Source of the DNA: Pedomonas mirosovicensis
Lineage (GTDB): Bacteria; Pseudomonadota; Alphaproteobacteria; Sphingomonadales; Sphingomonadaceae
Direction of reading: 5' to 3'
Assembly (NCBI RefSeq): GCF_022569295.1
Contig: NZ_JAKFIA010000002.1
Span: 62,001 to 126,000, forward strand
Length of the DNA stretch: 64,000 nucleotides
Shown here: piece by piece, positions 9,920-21,000 of the stretch
Numbering within the stretch: position 1 is the stretch's first letter
Layout: every line of letters starts with the position of its first letter
Notes under the pieces: generated by a model
Told to the model about the DNA's origin: nothing
Seen by the model: the letters and a program-made list of their open reading frames with translations, nothing else
The model's database searches: none
Made by a program: the position numbers and the translations under genes

Positions 9920-11254
9920 CTACCGAACCAGCCCGTTGAGGTAATCCTCAAGGTTGGTCCATCCGTCCCCGTTTCTATCAGCCGCGCTATCATCCCGCAT
10001 CGGGTCGAGGCCGTGGGATCGCTCCCATGTATCTGGCATGCCGTCATTATCAGTGTCCTGCGGGGCAGGCGCGCTCCGCAACACGGGCCAGCCGCCGACC
10101 TGCCCTTGACTGTCGATGATGCGTCCCGTGCGGTGGCGCACCCCTTCTACCACCCGGCGATCGACCGCATCTCGGGCAAGGGAAGCCCCGGCGTGAGCCA
10201 GCACGCGCTCATAGGCGCTCGGGGCAGGATCGGGCGTGACCGGCGCCACGTCCACCGGCGCGGCGAGGCGGTAGCCGGGCCTGTCCGCCCCCTCAACCAG
10301 GCTCCACGGATTATCGGGGATGACGCCATCCATGCTGTTTCCGGCGAACCAGGCGTGAGCCAGGGTATTGGATTCCTTGAAGGCGATCCGCCCCTTGCTG
10401 TCCGGTCCCGGCACGTAGGCGTTGTCGACAAAATTATAGCGGGCCAGCGTCGCCTTGTCGGCGTTGTAGCCTGAATGGGTGCCACCCCAATTGTAGAAAA
10501 CATTGGAGCGGAAATCGAACAGTGGCCCCTTATTGTCAATCTCCGGCCCATCATAATTGCCGGGGCGCGGCATCCGTGCCGTATGGTTGGCCCAGAGATT
10601 GTGATGAAAGCTGATCCGCACCCCACGCCCGCCGCGAATCAGGCTGCCAAATCCATGGTTTCCCTTGACGTGGCCGGCCCTCCGCAGGGACTCCGCGATG
10701 ATCGACCACTGCACCGTGACATCGTAGAAGCCCTGGCCTGGCTGCTTGTAGTTGGCGGAAACGGACAGCGTTTCATCCACCGACCAGCTGGCCGAGACAT
10801 GGTCGAGAATAATGCGCCGCCCCGCCGTGACCGAAATGGCATCGCTCTGGGTGTGGGTTTCATCCCCCAGCCGGGCGCGGATATAGCGGATCACTACATC
10901 ATCGGCGGCGACCTCGAGATTGTGATCTCGCAAGGTAATGCCGTCCCCCGGCGCGGTTTGGCCCGCAATGGTGACGCGCCCGTGGCGAATGACGAGCGGC
11001 GACTCCAGCTTGACCGTGCCGGAGACGGCAAAGACGATCGTGCGCGGGCCCTCTGCCTCGATTGCGGCACGAAGCGACCCCGGACCGCTATCGGCAATCG
11101 TCGTCACCTTGATAACCCGGCCGCCACGGCCGCCGAGCGCAAATCGCCCAGCGCCTTCCGCGCCGGGGAAGGCCGGAATCTGTGCAGGCGACGCGGCAGC
11201 GGGCGAATGGGCCAGCAGCCAGATGAGCGGCGCAATAAATAATGGATGCTTCAC
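9920..11254 (-). CDS. Secreted pectate lyase (PL1-like) with C-terminal calcium-binding repeat
   Basis: 444 residues. A Sec signal peptide (FIAPLIWLLAHSPAAA) precedes FPGAEGAGRFALGGRGG, the usual opening of PL1-type polygalacturonate lyases. The beta-helix core follows (GTVKLESPLVIRHGRVTIAG, DHVSASWSVDETLS, FHHNLWANHTARMPRPG). Such enzymes cut alpha-1,4-galacturonan by calcium-dependent beta-elimination. The last 45 residues (DTDNDGMPDTWERSHGLDP, then DRNGDGWTNLEDYLNG) form a thrombospondin-type-3/EF-hand-like calcium motif, probably for calcium-dependent folding or anchoring. The start is GTG at 11254, preceded by GGGGAGGAG. It is transcribed toward the pectinesterase but separated from it by 265 bp that hold operator sites, so it has its own promoter and one LacI-like site at 11313-11326. 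Confidence 0.9.
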   Translation of the reverse strand: MKHPLFIAPLIWLLAHSPAAASPAQIPAFPGAEGAGRFALGGRGGRVIKVTTIADSGPGSLRAAIEAEGPRTIVFAVSGTVKLESPLVIRHGRVTIAGQTAPGDGITLRDHNLEVAADDVVIRYIRARLGDETHTQSDAISVTAGRRIILDHVSASWSVDETLSVSANYKQPGQGFYDVTVQWSIIAESLRRAGHVKGNHGFGSLIRGGRGVRISFHHNLWANHTARMPRPGNYDGPEIDNKGPLFDFRSNVFYNWGGTHSGYNADKATLARYNFVDNAYVPGPDSKGRIAFKESNTLAHAWFAGNSMDGVIPDNPWSLVEGADRPGYRLAAPVDVAPVTPDPAPSAYERVLAHAGASLARDAVDRRVVEGVRHRTGRIIDSQGQVGGWPVLRSAPAPQDTDNDGMPDTWERSHGLDPMRDDSAADRNGDGWTNLEDYLNGLVR

Positions 11255-11312
11255 GGACGGCTCCTCCCCCTCTTGCGGACCCGTTGAACACCATCAAATC
11301 TTGATGATGGAA

Positions 11313-11326
11313 GGAAACCGGTGTCA
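11313..11326 (-). promoter_or_regulatory. LacI-type operator site upstream of the pectate lyase
   Basis: The minus strand reads TGACACCGGTTTCC, matching the TGAYACCGGT core of the sites at 9769-9800 and centred about 65 bp before the lyase GTG. A small inverted repeat, CATCAA with TTGATG, lies beside it at 11292-11306. Shared sites on both promoters suggest one pectin regulon. Confidence 0.5.
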
Positions 11327-11396
11327 AGACATCTTGCCGGCCAACCGGCACACGGCGCAACGCAAGGCCCCTTTTTCTGGTGGCCCGCTTTCCACG

Positions 11397-11435
11397 AAAA
11401 AAGCCGCGGGGCAATTTCTTGCGCCGCGGCTTTTT
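11397..11435 (-). terminator. Strong bidirectional rho-independent terminator
   Basis: AAAAAGCCGCGG (from 11398) pairs perfectly with CCGCGGCTTTTT (to 11435), and the loop itself contains GCAA/TTGC. T tracts follow on both strands. It lies 29 bp after the stop of the outer-membrane barrel gene (minus strand) and separates the surface module from the pectin locus. Confidence 0.85.
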
Positions 11436-11463
11436 GCCGGTGTGGGCCCTCTCCGGCTAGGGC

Positions 11464-14400
11464 TCAGAATTTGCCGATCATGTTGATGAACACGCCGCGC
11501 TCGTCGTAGCTGAGATCGGACAGGTCATCGGAGAAATCGGTGAAGTTGTAGCCAACGCCCAGCTTCAGGTGGTTGCCGATATGCCGGTAAACGCCCACCA
11601 GCGCGCCGAGGCGGCTGTCGTCCGCCTCGGTGACGGAGAGCTGCCGGATCTCCGCCAGCATTTCCCACTTGGAGACCAGGCGATAATCCGCCCGCACGGC
11701 CCAGAACACCGCCTCGCTCGAAAACCAGTTGGCGGAAGCATCGCGCGAAGGGCGCAGCGAGCCGACCCGGTAGGCCACCTTGGCGCCTGCCGCAAGGCGC
11801 GGCGTCAGCTGGTAGGTGCCGTCAATTGCGAAAATGTGGCTGCGCTGGGCGTAGTCAAGATTGAGCCCCAGCTGGTCCACCTGCGCGGCCGACGGCAGGT
11901 CGTAAAGGTAGGTATACTTACCAAGCAGGTTAAGCCGGTCATCCTTGGTTGGCCGGTAGGCGACGGCAGCCACCAACTCGTAATAGTCGGCATCCAGCGC
12001 GCCGGCGCTGGCCGTCTCTTCCGAGAGCGACAGGTTGGCCTTGGCGAACAGCCGCAGCGCATCCGTTGCCTTGAAGGTCGCCTGGTTGCGCGTGGACCAT
12101 GTCTTGCGCTCCCCATAGGTGGCGCTGCCATCCGTGCGGTACTCAAGGGCGCTGCTCCAGCGCAGCCGCTCGGTGCCGTAATCAGCCGTGCCGCCGATCA
12201 CCTCCCGCTTGATGCGCCCCCCCAGGGCATCGGACAGCGAGCCGGTCTCATAGCGCAGGCCCAGCATCCAGCCGGGCAACGGCTCGAAATCGACGCCATA
12301 AGCCTGGGTGAGGCCGGTCGGGCCGCTGCCATGCTCGTAGCGACCTTCGGCAAAGGCGCTGGCGCTGTCACCAATGCGCCGGCGCACGCCGGTGGTCACG
12401 CGGCCCAGCCGCCCGCTGGTAAAGGCGTCCGGATTTTCCGCCGCCAGGGCATAGCCCAGGTAGAGCGAGCCCCGGTCGCCCATGGTGACGGTGGCCTTGG
12501 TGTCCGCGCCCATGCCGAGGTCGCCATCGGACACTTCCGCCGCCAGCGACACCCGGTCCGTTACCTGGATATCGCCGCCAACGCCATAGCGGTCATTGGC
12601 GCGGCGGCCGCCATCGCGATCCAGCGTCTTCTGCCCGAAGACCGAAACCGACCAGGGCCGGTCGCTCTCCTCCGGCTCGCCGGTTTGGCTGGGCGCCTGG
12701 GCCTCCGGCTGGTGACGGTAACCGATGCTGGCAGCCATGTCCGTACGGGTGCCGGTAAAGCCGGGGTCGGCCGGATATGGCGTGTAAGCGGTAGCCTGCC
12801 CTTGCTGCTTGTCGGAGCGCACGCCCAGGGTGCCAAACCAGCCGTTGCTCAGGTCGTGCTCAAGGCCGGCCTCAATCGCGTGCCGCTCCGTGATGGTGCC
12901 GGACGTGATATCCGCCTTGCCCTTGAAGCGCGTGCCCTCAACGATCTGAACGTCAGCCGAGCCGCCGAACTGATCGAGCCCCTCGCCAAACGTCAGCTCG
13001 CCCGGGCCGGAGAAGCCCTGTTCCCGTCGCCGCCAATAAGCCCCCAGCCGGCCCTCGCTGGCGCCGAAAACCTCCGTCACGTCGAGCGCGCCTTCAACGG
13101 TGAAGGCATCGGACTTGCGCGCGGTGGTGGTCAGCTGCGTGAAATCGTAGCCGCCCGTCGAGGAGAGGAAGGAACCATCGCCCGCGCCATCCGACCGCGC
13201 ATATTCGGTGCGTAGATATGTGCCCGGCTTGTAGCGCAGGAGCAGATCCGTGCCGTAAAGGCCTTGGGACGCCTGATCCTCGCCCTGATGATAGCCGGTC
13301 GCGCCGATGCGAATATGATCGCCCAGCCACTGCTGCGCCCGGCCGCCCAGCGTCAGGGCATCCGGGCGGGTAAGGCCGGGGACATATTCATAGGTCGTCA
13401 CCAGCCAGACCGGATTGCCCGCCAGTGAGGAGTCCCGCACGAAGAGGCCGGAGTCCGCCGTAATCGGCAGCGCCTCGCGCAGCATCACGCGGCCCTGGAG
13501 ATAGTTGATATCGTAGTCGCGCGCCGCGATCAGCTCGCGCCGTTCCAGCACCAGGCCGGAATCGCGGTCGCGCACTTCAACAAACAGCCGCTCCGACCCC
13601 TGGGCGATATCCTGGTTTCGCAGATAGTAAACCGAACCGCCGGTGGAGGCGAATTCCTCGCGCGTGCCGACCGTGCCCGGATCGGCCGCGAAGCCGGTTA
13701 CTTCCGTCCTGCGCTCGCCAAAGGAGGTCACGTCCTCGTTGCGCCATTCCGCCTTCGCGCCATAAAGGCCGCGCTGGTAACGGATCAGCTCGGTGCCGGT
13801 TAACTGGGTCTGGAAATTGCCCCACATTGCCTCGGCATTGTCGCGTTCGGCCCGCACATAGAAGCGCCCGTAGGTTGGGGCATCCTCCACCGTTACGGAA
13901 TCGTCGCCGTAAATGGGATAATGCCGGTCGGGATCGAGCCGCCGCAGCAGGGATCGTGAATCCTTCCGTAGGAAATTATCGAACAGATCCGAGAACGGAT
14001 GCTCGCCCGTGTCGGCCGAGGCTGTCAGCTGCCAATCCTCGGAGACCTTTCCCTTGTAATAGAAGGCCAGACGCCCATCGACAAAATCGTGCCGCGCATC
14101 GGCCGTATCGTCGTCTTCTCCCTGAAGCTCGAGCTTGGCGGCATCGAAGCTGCGGTGCCCGGCTGTCAAATCGGCAATGGCGACAAGGAACTGGTCCCTT
14201 TGCGCCTCGGGGAGAGCACGCCGGATATCCTGCGGCTCGCCCTTGGGCGATGTGATGCGAACCGTAACGGCCTTGGCATCGCGCGGCACAATTTGCTGGA
14301 CAACAAACCGCCGCGTGCGATCGATCGGCACATCCATGCCGAAGACCGTCACTTTGGTGGCCGTGTCCTCAACCGTGCCGCTCACCGTCACCTCGGTTCC

Positions 14401-15090
14401 GGCAACGCCGATGTTGGCGATCGCGCGCTGGTTCTCGAACAGTGGGCCGGTGCGCTTGTCCCGCAGGGCATCGCGCGGCGCGGATGTCACCGAGAAACTG
14501 GCAGGGCTTGTTTCATCGAAGCGGCCCTTGGAGTCGTAAACGCGCAGTACCGCACGCAGCGGCCGGTCTTCAGCCCGATCCGGCGTCCAGATGACAGGTT
14601 CGCCAAACCGCACCGGGATAATGGCGCGGGGCGTGCCCTCGCTGGAATCGTCCGGCCCGAACAGGCGCACTTCAGCCTTCGAGATAAAGGCCGCGTAGTT
14701 GGTCATCACCTCGAACCGCAGCGGCATGCCCGGCGCCGTTGCCGGCTCGACCGGCGCGATGCTGAGCATGGGTCGCGCATCAAGGCGCGTGACCTGCACA
14801 TCGACCTTGGCATTGGCGAGCGCCACGTCGGCGGCGCGCTGGGCATCCGCCGCGGTTGTGCCGCCTTCGCCATCGATGCTGATGCGGAATGCGCCTGAGG
14901 CCGCCCCCCGTTCGAGGTTGGGTTCGACGGACCGCACCTGAATGCCGCCGTCATCAATGAGCGGGCCGCAGGGGCGTTGATCGTTGCCGCAGTGCTTTTC
15001 GGCATCCTGCGCGGCCAGCGCGCCGCTGACAGCCAGGTGCGAAATGCCGAGCGAAAGGACGGCGGCGGCGCGAAGGGTGAGGCGGCTCAT
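11464..15090 (-). CDS. Large outer-membrane beta-barrel protein paired with the giant repeat protein
   Basis: 1,208 residues. A signal peptide (AAAVLSLGISHLAVSGALAA) leads into about 330 residues of periplasmic, Ig-like segments (ISKAEVRLFGPDD, VTVSGTVEDTATKVTVFG). From about residue 335 on there are alternating amphipathic strands with many Tyr and Gly, ending in NMIGKF, a terminal Phe being the outer-membrane barrel signal. No TonB box or plug is visible, so it is not a classical TonB receptor. It starts by overlapping the stop of the repeat-protein gene by 4 bp (ATGA), so the two are translationally coupled, and a terminator follows it. I infer a partner that anchors, exports or displays the repeat protein. 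I do not recognise a named family for it. Confidence 0.75.
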   Translation of the reverse strand: MSRLTLRAAAVLSLGISHLAVSGALAAQDAEKHCGNDQRPCGPLIDDGGIQVRSVEPNLERGAASGAFRISIDGEGGTTAADAQRAADVALANAKVDVQVTRLDARPMLSIAPVEPATAPGMPLRFEVMTNYAAFISKAEVRLFGPDDSSEGTPRAIIPVRFGEPVIWTPDRAEDRPLRAVLRVYDSKGRFDETSPASFSVTSAPRDALRDKRTGPLFENQRAIANIGVAGTEVTVSGTVEDTATKVTVFGMDVPIDRTRRFVVQQIVPRDAKAVTVRITSPKGEPQDIRRALPEAQRDQFLVAIADLTAGHRSFDAAKLELQGEDDDTADARHDFVDGRLAFYYKGKVSEDWQLTASADTGEHPFSDLFDNFLRKDSRSLLRRLDPDRHYPIYGDDSVTVEDAPTYGRFYVRAERDNAEAMWGNFQTQLTGTELIRYQRGLYGAKAEWRNEDVTSFGERRTEVTGFAADPGTVGTREEFASTGGSVYYLRNQDIAQGSERLFVEVRDRDSGLVLERRELIAARDYDINYLQGRVMLREALPITADSGLFVRDSSLAGNPVWLVTTYEYVPGLTRPDALTLGGRAQQWLGDHIRIGATGYHQGEDQASQGLYGTDLLLRYKPGTYLRTEYARSDGAGDGSFLSSTGGYDFTQLTTTARKSDAFTVEGALDVTEVFGASEGRLGAYWRRREQGFSGPGELTFGEGLDQFGGSADVQIVEGTRFKGKADITSGTITERHAIEAGLEHDLSNGWFGTLGVRSDKQQGQATAYTPYPADPGFTGTRTDMAASIGYRHQPEAQAPSQTGEPEESDRPWSVSVFGQKTLDRDGGRRANDRYGVGGDIQVTDRVSLAAEVSDGDLGMGADTKATVTMGDRGSLYLGYALAAENPDAFTSGRLGRVTTGVRRRIGDSASAFAEGRYEHGSGPTGLTQAYGVDFEPLPGWMLGLRYETGSLSDALGGRIKREVIGGTADYGTERLRWSSALEYRTDGSATYGERKTWSTRNQATFKATDALRLFAKANLSLSEETASAGALDADYYELVAAVAYRPTKDDRLNLLGKYTYLYDLPSAAQVDQLGLNLDYAQRSHIFAIDGTYQLTPRLAAGAKVAYRVGSLRPSRDASANWFSSEAVFWAVRADYRLVSKWEMLAEIRQLSVTEADDSRLGALVGVYRHIGNHLKLGVGYNFTDFSDDLSDLSYDERGVFINMIGKF

Positions 15091-18000
15091 TTCACGTCTC
15101 CCTGCTGACCGGCAGCCGAGACAACCGTCTCTTCCTCAATCACCAGTCTGTATCGCTCCTTGTCCTGTTGCCACCGTTCCTCGATGGCCTGGCGCAGGGC
15201 GCGCAGCCGACGGCGGACGAGCCCTTCCTCTTCCCCGTTCGCGCCATAAGCCAGGCGCAGCACCGAAGGCTCTTCGGCCAGCGTTGCGATCAGCCCATCC
15301 ACCTGCTTCAGGAAAGCGGGGCGCAGGGCCTCGCCCTCAAAGGCCTCGCCGTTCACATCCAGCCGCACGACCCGGCCAAGCGCCGCGCCGAAGTTGAGCT
15401 TGGCGAACTTGCCACGCGTCAGCCGGATCGTCTCCGGGTTGACCGTCGTCATCCGGTAGCCGGTTGGCAGCGTGCGGGTGTCGAGCTTGATGATGAAGTT
15501 CGAGCCACGATCCTCGTTCGGGATCATCGGACAGGTGATGTGATACCGCCCTTCCGCATCGGTCGTAATCAGAAGGCCGCGCGCGGTTGCCAGGCGCACG
15601 CCGGGCAGCCCCGGCTCGCCTTCGTCCTGCGTGCCGTTCATGTTGCGGTCGTCAAAGACCTTGCCGAGGATATCGGTGCAGTCGAAATCCGGATCGGGGA
15701 CCAGGCGCACGGTGGCTTCCGCGACGTTCGAGACGACGGTGTTCACCGCCGCGTTCACCGCGTAGGCCCGGTTCACATGCTCGCCCTCGCCCACGCCGGA
15801 GCCGACCACCAGCAGCAGCTGGAGAGTTTTGGTCTCGCCCGCCGCGAAGCTCTGGTTCGGCCACACGAGCAGGCGGCCATTGTCCACCGGCTCCACCGGC
15901 AGCCCGCCAATGGTGGCGCTGCCCTTGCGGTAGCGGAAACCGGCCGGCACGCGGTCAACCACATCAATGCCGGTAATCGCGCCCGCCAGCGTGTTGCGCG
16001 CCGTGATGGTGTACGGCACGAGCCCGCCCCGGTTGACGTCCTTCATCGGCGTCGTCTTGGTGACCTCGATCGCGCCCTCAAGAATGGGGTCGATCGGGAT
16101 GTTGTTGTTCAGCACGTCGGCCGACCAGCCGGGGGTGAGTATGAAGCTCAGGAAATAGGCGGTCGTGTCGCCGCCCGTGGTACAGGCGGCAAGCGCGCTG
16201 GTCGGCGGTGCGCCGTTATAGCGCGAAATCAGCATCGGAGCCGGCGTCGGGCCCACGTCCAGCGGCCCCGCGCAAGGCGGAATGATGCTCGACGGCTGGA
16301 TGGGGTTGTAGCTGCCGCCCGGCGGCGTGACGGCGAGGGTGTAAACGCCCGCCGGCGCGCCCTGCAACAGCAGGTACTGGTACATACCGTCCGCGCCGGT
16401 GATCTGGACCACGTTGGCCAGACCGCCCAGCAGATGCTGCGCCGGATCGAACCCGGCCGGACCGGTGAACCGCACCGTCGCGCCTTCCACCGGCACGCGG
16501 CGAACGGAGTCATAGACCACGCCCGAGGGATCGAGCGGCAGCGACTGCTCCGCCACGTTCGCGCCCGGCTTCAGCGTCATATTGCGAAGAACACCGCCAT
16601 CAACCAGCGCGCCGGTGGGATTGGCCGGAGATATTACGCCGGGCGTGGCCTCGCTGCCGTTCTCGTTCGGGCGCGCGCTGCCATAAACGGCGCTGTTCTC
16701 CGGGCTGCGGAAACGCAGTTCGTAGCCGGTGCCCGGCGCAATGCCGGTAAGCGAATAGGTGCCGTCAGGACCGGTTGTCGCCGACTTGATGAGCGAACCG
16801 TCCAGCATCAGCTCCACGATCCAGTTCGCGCGGACCGGCTCATCAGGATCGACCACGCGATCGTGGTCAACGTCGAGCCAGACGCGGCCTTCAAGCCGGG
16901 CGCCCTCGCCGTCCTCGCCGAACAGGTAGCCGGTGGCATCCTGGGCCGCGCCAAGCACGATGCCCGCGATGGTATCGCCCGTGGCCGTACCGCCTGCGGT
17001 GCCCGGCGTATCCGCGCCGTCGTCAAAGCCTTCCGGCTGGGTTTCAGTGATGCGATAGGTGCCAGCCTGCAACGCCGTGAAGCGATAGGCCCCGTCAGCG
17101 CCTGATGTGGTCGTCTGGTCGACCGCATCGCCGTTGACGTCCGTGCCCTCCAGCCTGAATGTCACGCCAGGAATGATGGGCTCACCCGCATCGCGCAGGC
17201 CATTGCCGTTGGTGTCGTTATACACGCGGCCTTCGATCGACCCGGCCCGCTCGCCGAAGTTGATGGATGCGGCCTCGCCGCCAACGCCAATCTCGAGGGC
17301 CTTGCGGTTCCCGGAATTTTCCGCCGCATCGCCATAGCCGGCAGGCTGCTTCTCGACGATCACATACTCGCCCGCCTCGATATCAACGAAGCTGTAGCTG
17401 CCATCCGTGCCGGTCTGGGTGGTCTCGACCACCGTGCCGTCCGGCTTTTGCAGTTCGATGATGACATCCGGAATGCCGGGCTCGCCGGGGTCCATCGCGC
17501 CGTTCAGGTTGGCGTCCACATAAACCTTGCCGCCTCGGCCCTGGCCGCGCTCGCCGAAAACATAGCCGGTGGCATCAATTCCTTCGGCCAGCACAATGCC
17601 TGACAGGCTGTCATTGCCGGCGGTGCCGCCGGAGGTGCCGATAGCATCCTTGCCGTCGCTGAAGTTGTCCGGCTGGGTTTCCGCCAGCGTGTAGGTGCCG
17701 CCCAGCACATCCGCGAACTGGAAGTCGCCGTTGGCATCGGTTTTCAGCGTGCGGTCGACGGTCTTGCCCGCCGCATCGGTGCCGGTCAGACGGACGGTGA
17801 CGCCCTCAATCCCGCGCTCCTCGCTCTGGCGGACGCCATCATCGTTGCTGTCGAGGAATGCCGAGCCCGCCAGCGTCGAGACGGTCTCGCCGAAATCGAT
17901 AATCTGGCCCGCGCCGGGGCTAATGCTCATCGACTGGCTGTCCGGCGTCGAGGAGCCATAGCCCGCAGGCTGGGTTTCCTCGACCGTATAGCTGCCTGCC

Positions 18001-21000
18001 GGCAAGTTGCCGAAGCGATAGCCGCCATCGGTTCCGGTCGTCACAGCATCAACGACCGCACTGCTCTGACGCAAGGTGACGGTAACGCCCGGAATGCCCG
18101 GCTCGCCGTCATCAACGCCATCGCGCGCCCGGTCCAGATAAACCCGGCCCGAGATGGTCGTCGCGCCTTCGCCAAAATCATAGCCGGTGCCCTGCGCGCC
18201 GGGAGTCAGCGGAATATTCGACACCCGGTTGGTGGCCGGCGCGCTGCCGAAGCTGCCGTTATCCACCGTACCGGCCGGGGTGCCGGAGCTTTCGCGCCCG
18301 TCGGCGTAGTTGCTCGGCTGGCTCTCGGTCAGAGTGTAGTTGCCTGCGGGCAGGTCATCGAAGCGATAGCTGCCATCCGCCTCCGTGGTGACGACACACG
18401 AAAGTGCCGGGTCAAGCGCGCCTCGCTCGGCGCAGATATCCGCGCCCCCTTGCGTGGTGCCTGAAAGGGTTACGGTGATACCCGGCAGGGCTGCCTCGCC
18501 GGCCTGGCGCAGACCATCGCCGTTGGCATCGATATAAACGGCACCCTTCATGGACGCGGCGCGCTCGCCAAAGGCATAGTTCACGCCGATCTCGCCCTGA
18601 CCGAGCACGATGTTGATGATTGTATCGTCCTGCACCGTACCGCGGGGCGCCCCGCCGATGGTGCCGGCCTTGTTCTGCCCGTTGGCATAGGCGGAAAGCG
18701 GCGCGCTGGTCTGCGCCTGTTCCGTCAGGGTGTAGCCGGTGGCATCAGAGCCCGGCACGTTGGGGAATAGGAAATTGCCGCCGCTGTCAGTGACGATATC
18801 ACAGTCGATGAGCGTGCAGACGTCCTGCCCCGTGTCCGCCGTGCCGGACAGGGTGACCGTGACGCCGGCAATGCCCGTCTCATCCGCATCGCGCGCGCCA
18901 TTGCCGTTGCGGTCAATATAGACATAGCCGCTCAGGCCCTGGCCGGTTGCGCCGAAGTCATAGCGGGTAGCGGTGGTGCCTGCCGTGATGACGATATTCG
19001 AGACGGTGGTGTTCGTCTCGCCCGGAGCCGGCTTATTGGCCCCGCTGACGCCGCCCGAGACGCCGCCCGAGACGCCGCCCGCGCTGCCGATGAAGGCGCC
19101 GCTGTGGGTCAGGCCCGAAGGCGGCGTTTCGGCAAGCGTGTAAATGCCCGGCCGCAACACATGGCAAAGCGGGTCCGGATCGGAGGCGACCGGGAAGGAG
19201 AAACTGCCGGTCGGACCTGTCGTTATGGAGCAATCGAGCGTCTGGCCCAGATCGTTGGTGCCGGTGAGACGAAGGACGGCCGACGAGAAACCTGTCGTCT
19301 CGTCCGCATCCTTCACGGCATTCTTGTTGACGTCGAGATAGACCGTACCGCTCAGCGTCGAGGTGGGCAGCTCGCCGAAATTGCGGTTATTGAGCGTCGC
19401 GCCCGGCGCGAGCGGGCCCACGACAATATTCTCCGGCGCGGCGCGGCCAGCCGAGGCGGACACGACAATGCCCGCACCGTTGGAATCCTTGCCATCCGCT
19501 AATGCGGTGGGCTGCACGAGCTGGGTGACGGTATAGCCTGTCGCATCGGAGTGCGGCACGTCCGAGAACTGGTAGAGACCGCTGCTGTTGACCGTCGCCG
19601 TCAGATTGACTGCGTTACCCGCATAGTCGGTCCCGGTGAGGCGGATGTGAGGCGTGGAGGAAAACTCCCCTGGCCCGACGCCAGCCTCCCCCGCATCGAT
19701 CGCGCCATTGTTGTCGAGGTCGCGGTAAACCGTGCCCTCAACCCGGCCGCCCGGAAAATCCTGAAAGAGATAGCCGGTGGCTTCAACCGCAGTGCCCAGC
19801 GAAATAGACGCAATGGTGTTCTGCGCCGCGGCGCTGCTGAAGCTGTCGTTGCTGACCGTACCACCCGCAGTGCCTGCGGTTTCCTGGCCATCGAACAGCT
19901 TTGCAGGCTGGGTTTCAACAATCTGATAGGTGCCGGCGGGCAGGCCGGTGAAGGTGAAAAGCCCATCGGCGCCGGTCGTCTTGGTGAGCGGACCGACGTC
20001 GTTGCCGTAGCTGTCGGTTCCGGTCAGGGTGACGGTCGCACCGGCAACGGCTTCGCCGGTCTGGAAAACAGCATCCAGATTGGCATCGGCAAAGACGCCG
20101 CCGGCAATCGAGGACCCCGAGATTTGAACCGTGGCGGTTTTCTGATTGTTCGTGTCATCCGGATCACGGCTCAGTTCACGACCATCGCTGTCTTTTCCGG
20201 ACTCGATGCGTGCCGTGTTGACGACGTCGGTATCGAACGGCCCCGAGTAAGGATATTTGGCCAGTGCATAGAGCTTGATGGTGACCGGCGAGCCATCCGC
20301 CGGGAAAGACCCATCCAGAATGCACAGCACGGTGCTGGTGCCGCTGCAGGAAATATTGCTGACGCTGGCAGTGCCCGCCGCTGTTGCGGTCGGAGCCGGG
20401 GTTGTCAGCACGAAACCCGCCGGCAGCGTATCCGTTACCTGCACCTGCGTGGTGGGCGAGACGCCATTGTTGCGAATGACGATGCTGTATTCGATCGGCT
20501 GGTTGACGCTGACCGGCGCCGGCGTGACGCGAGTCTTGGAGACCACCTCCAGATCGGCCGACGGCAGCACGGTCGTCGTTTGCGTCGCCTTGTTATTGTC
20601 AAGCTGGCCATCGGCCTCTGACGTGCTGATGCCAGGTTGCTCGCGCGCCACCACGTTCACATGGTTGGTGAAGGTCAGCGAATTTGGTGGCGCATCGCCG
20701 CTCGGCTTGAAATACAGCCGGAAAATCACCTGGCGGGATTTATCGAGATAGTTCGTGTCCGTCGAGGGCGACAGCCGGCACTCCACCGTGCCGCCGCTCT
20801 CAGCGCAACTGGCCGCGGGCGGAGTATAAAGCGTCATCCCGCCGTTCGCCGCAACCGGATTGATCTCGGCCTTCACGAACGTCATCGAATAGCCGGCCGG
20901 CGGCTCGGGCGTGTCAGTGATGAGGATATCGTTGGCCCGCGAGGGACCATAGTTCGAGACCCGGATATCATAGACCAGATCCTGGCCGAACCGCACGGGA

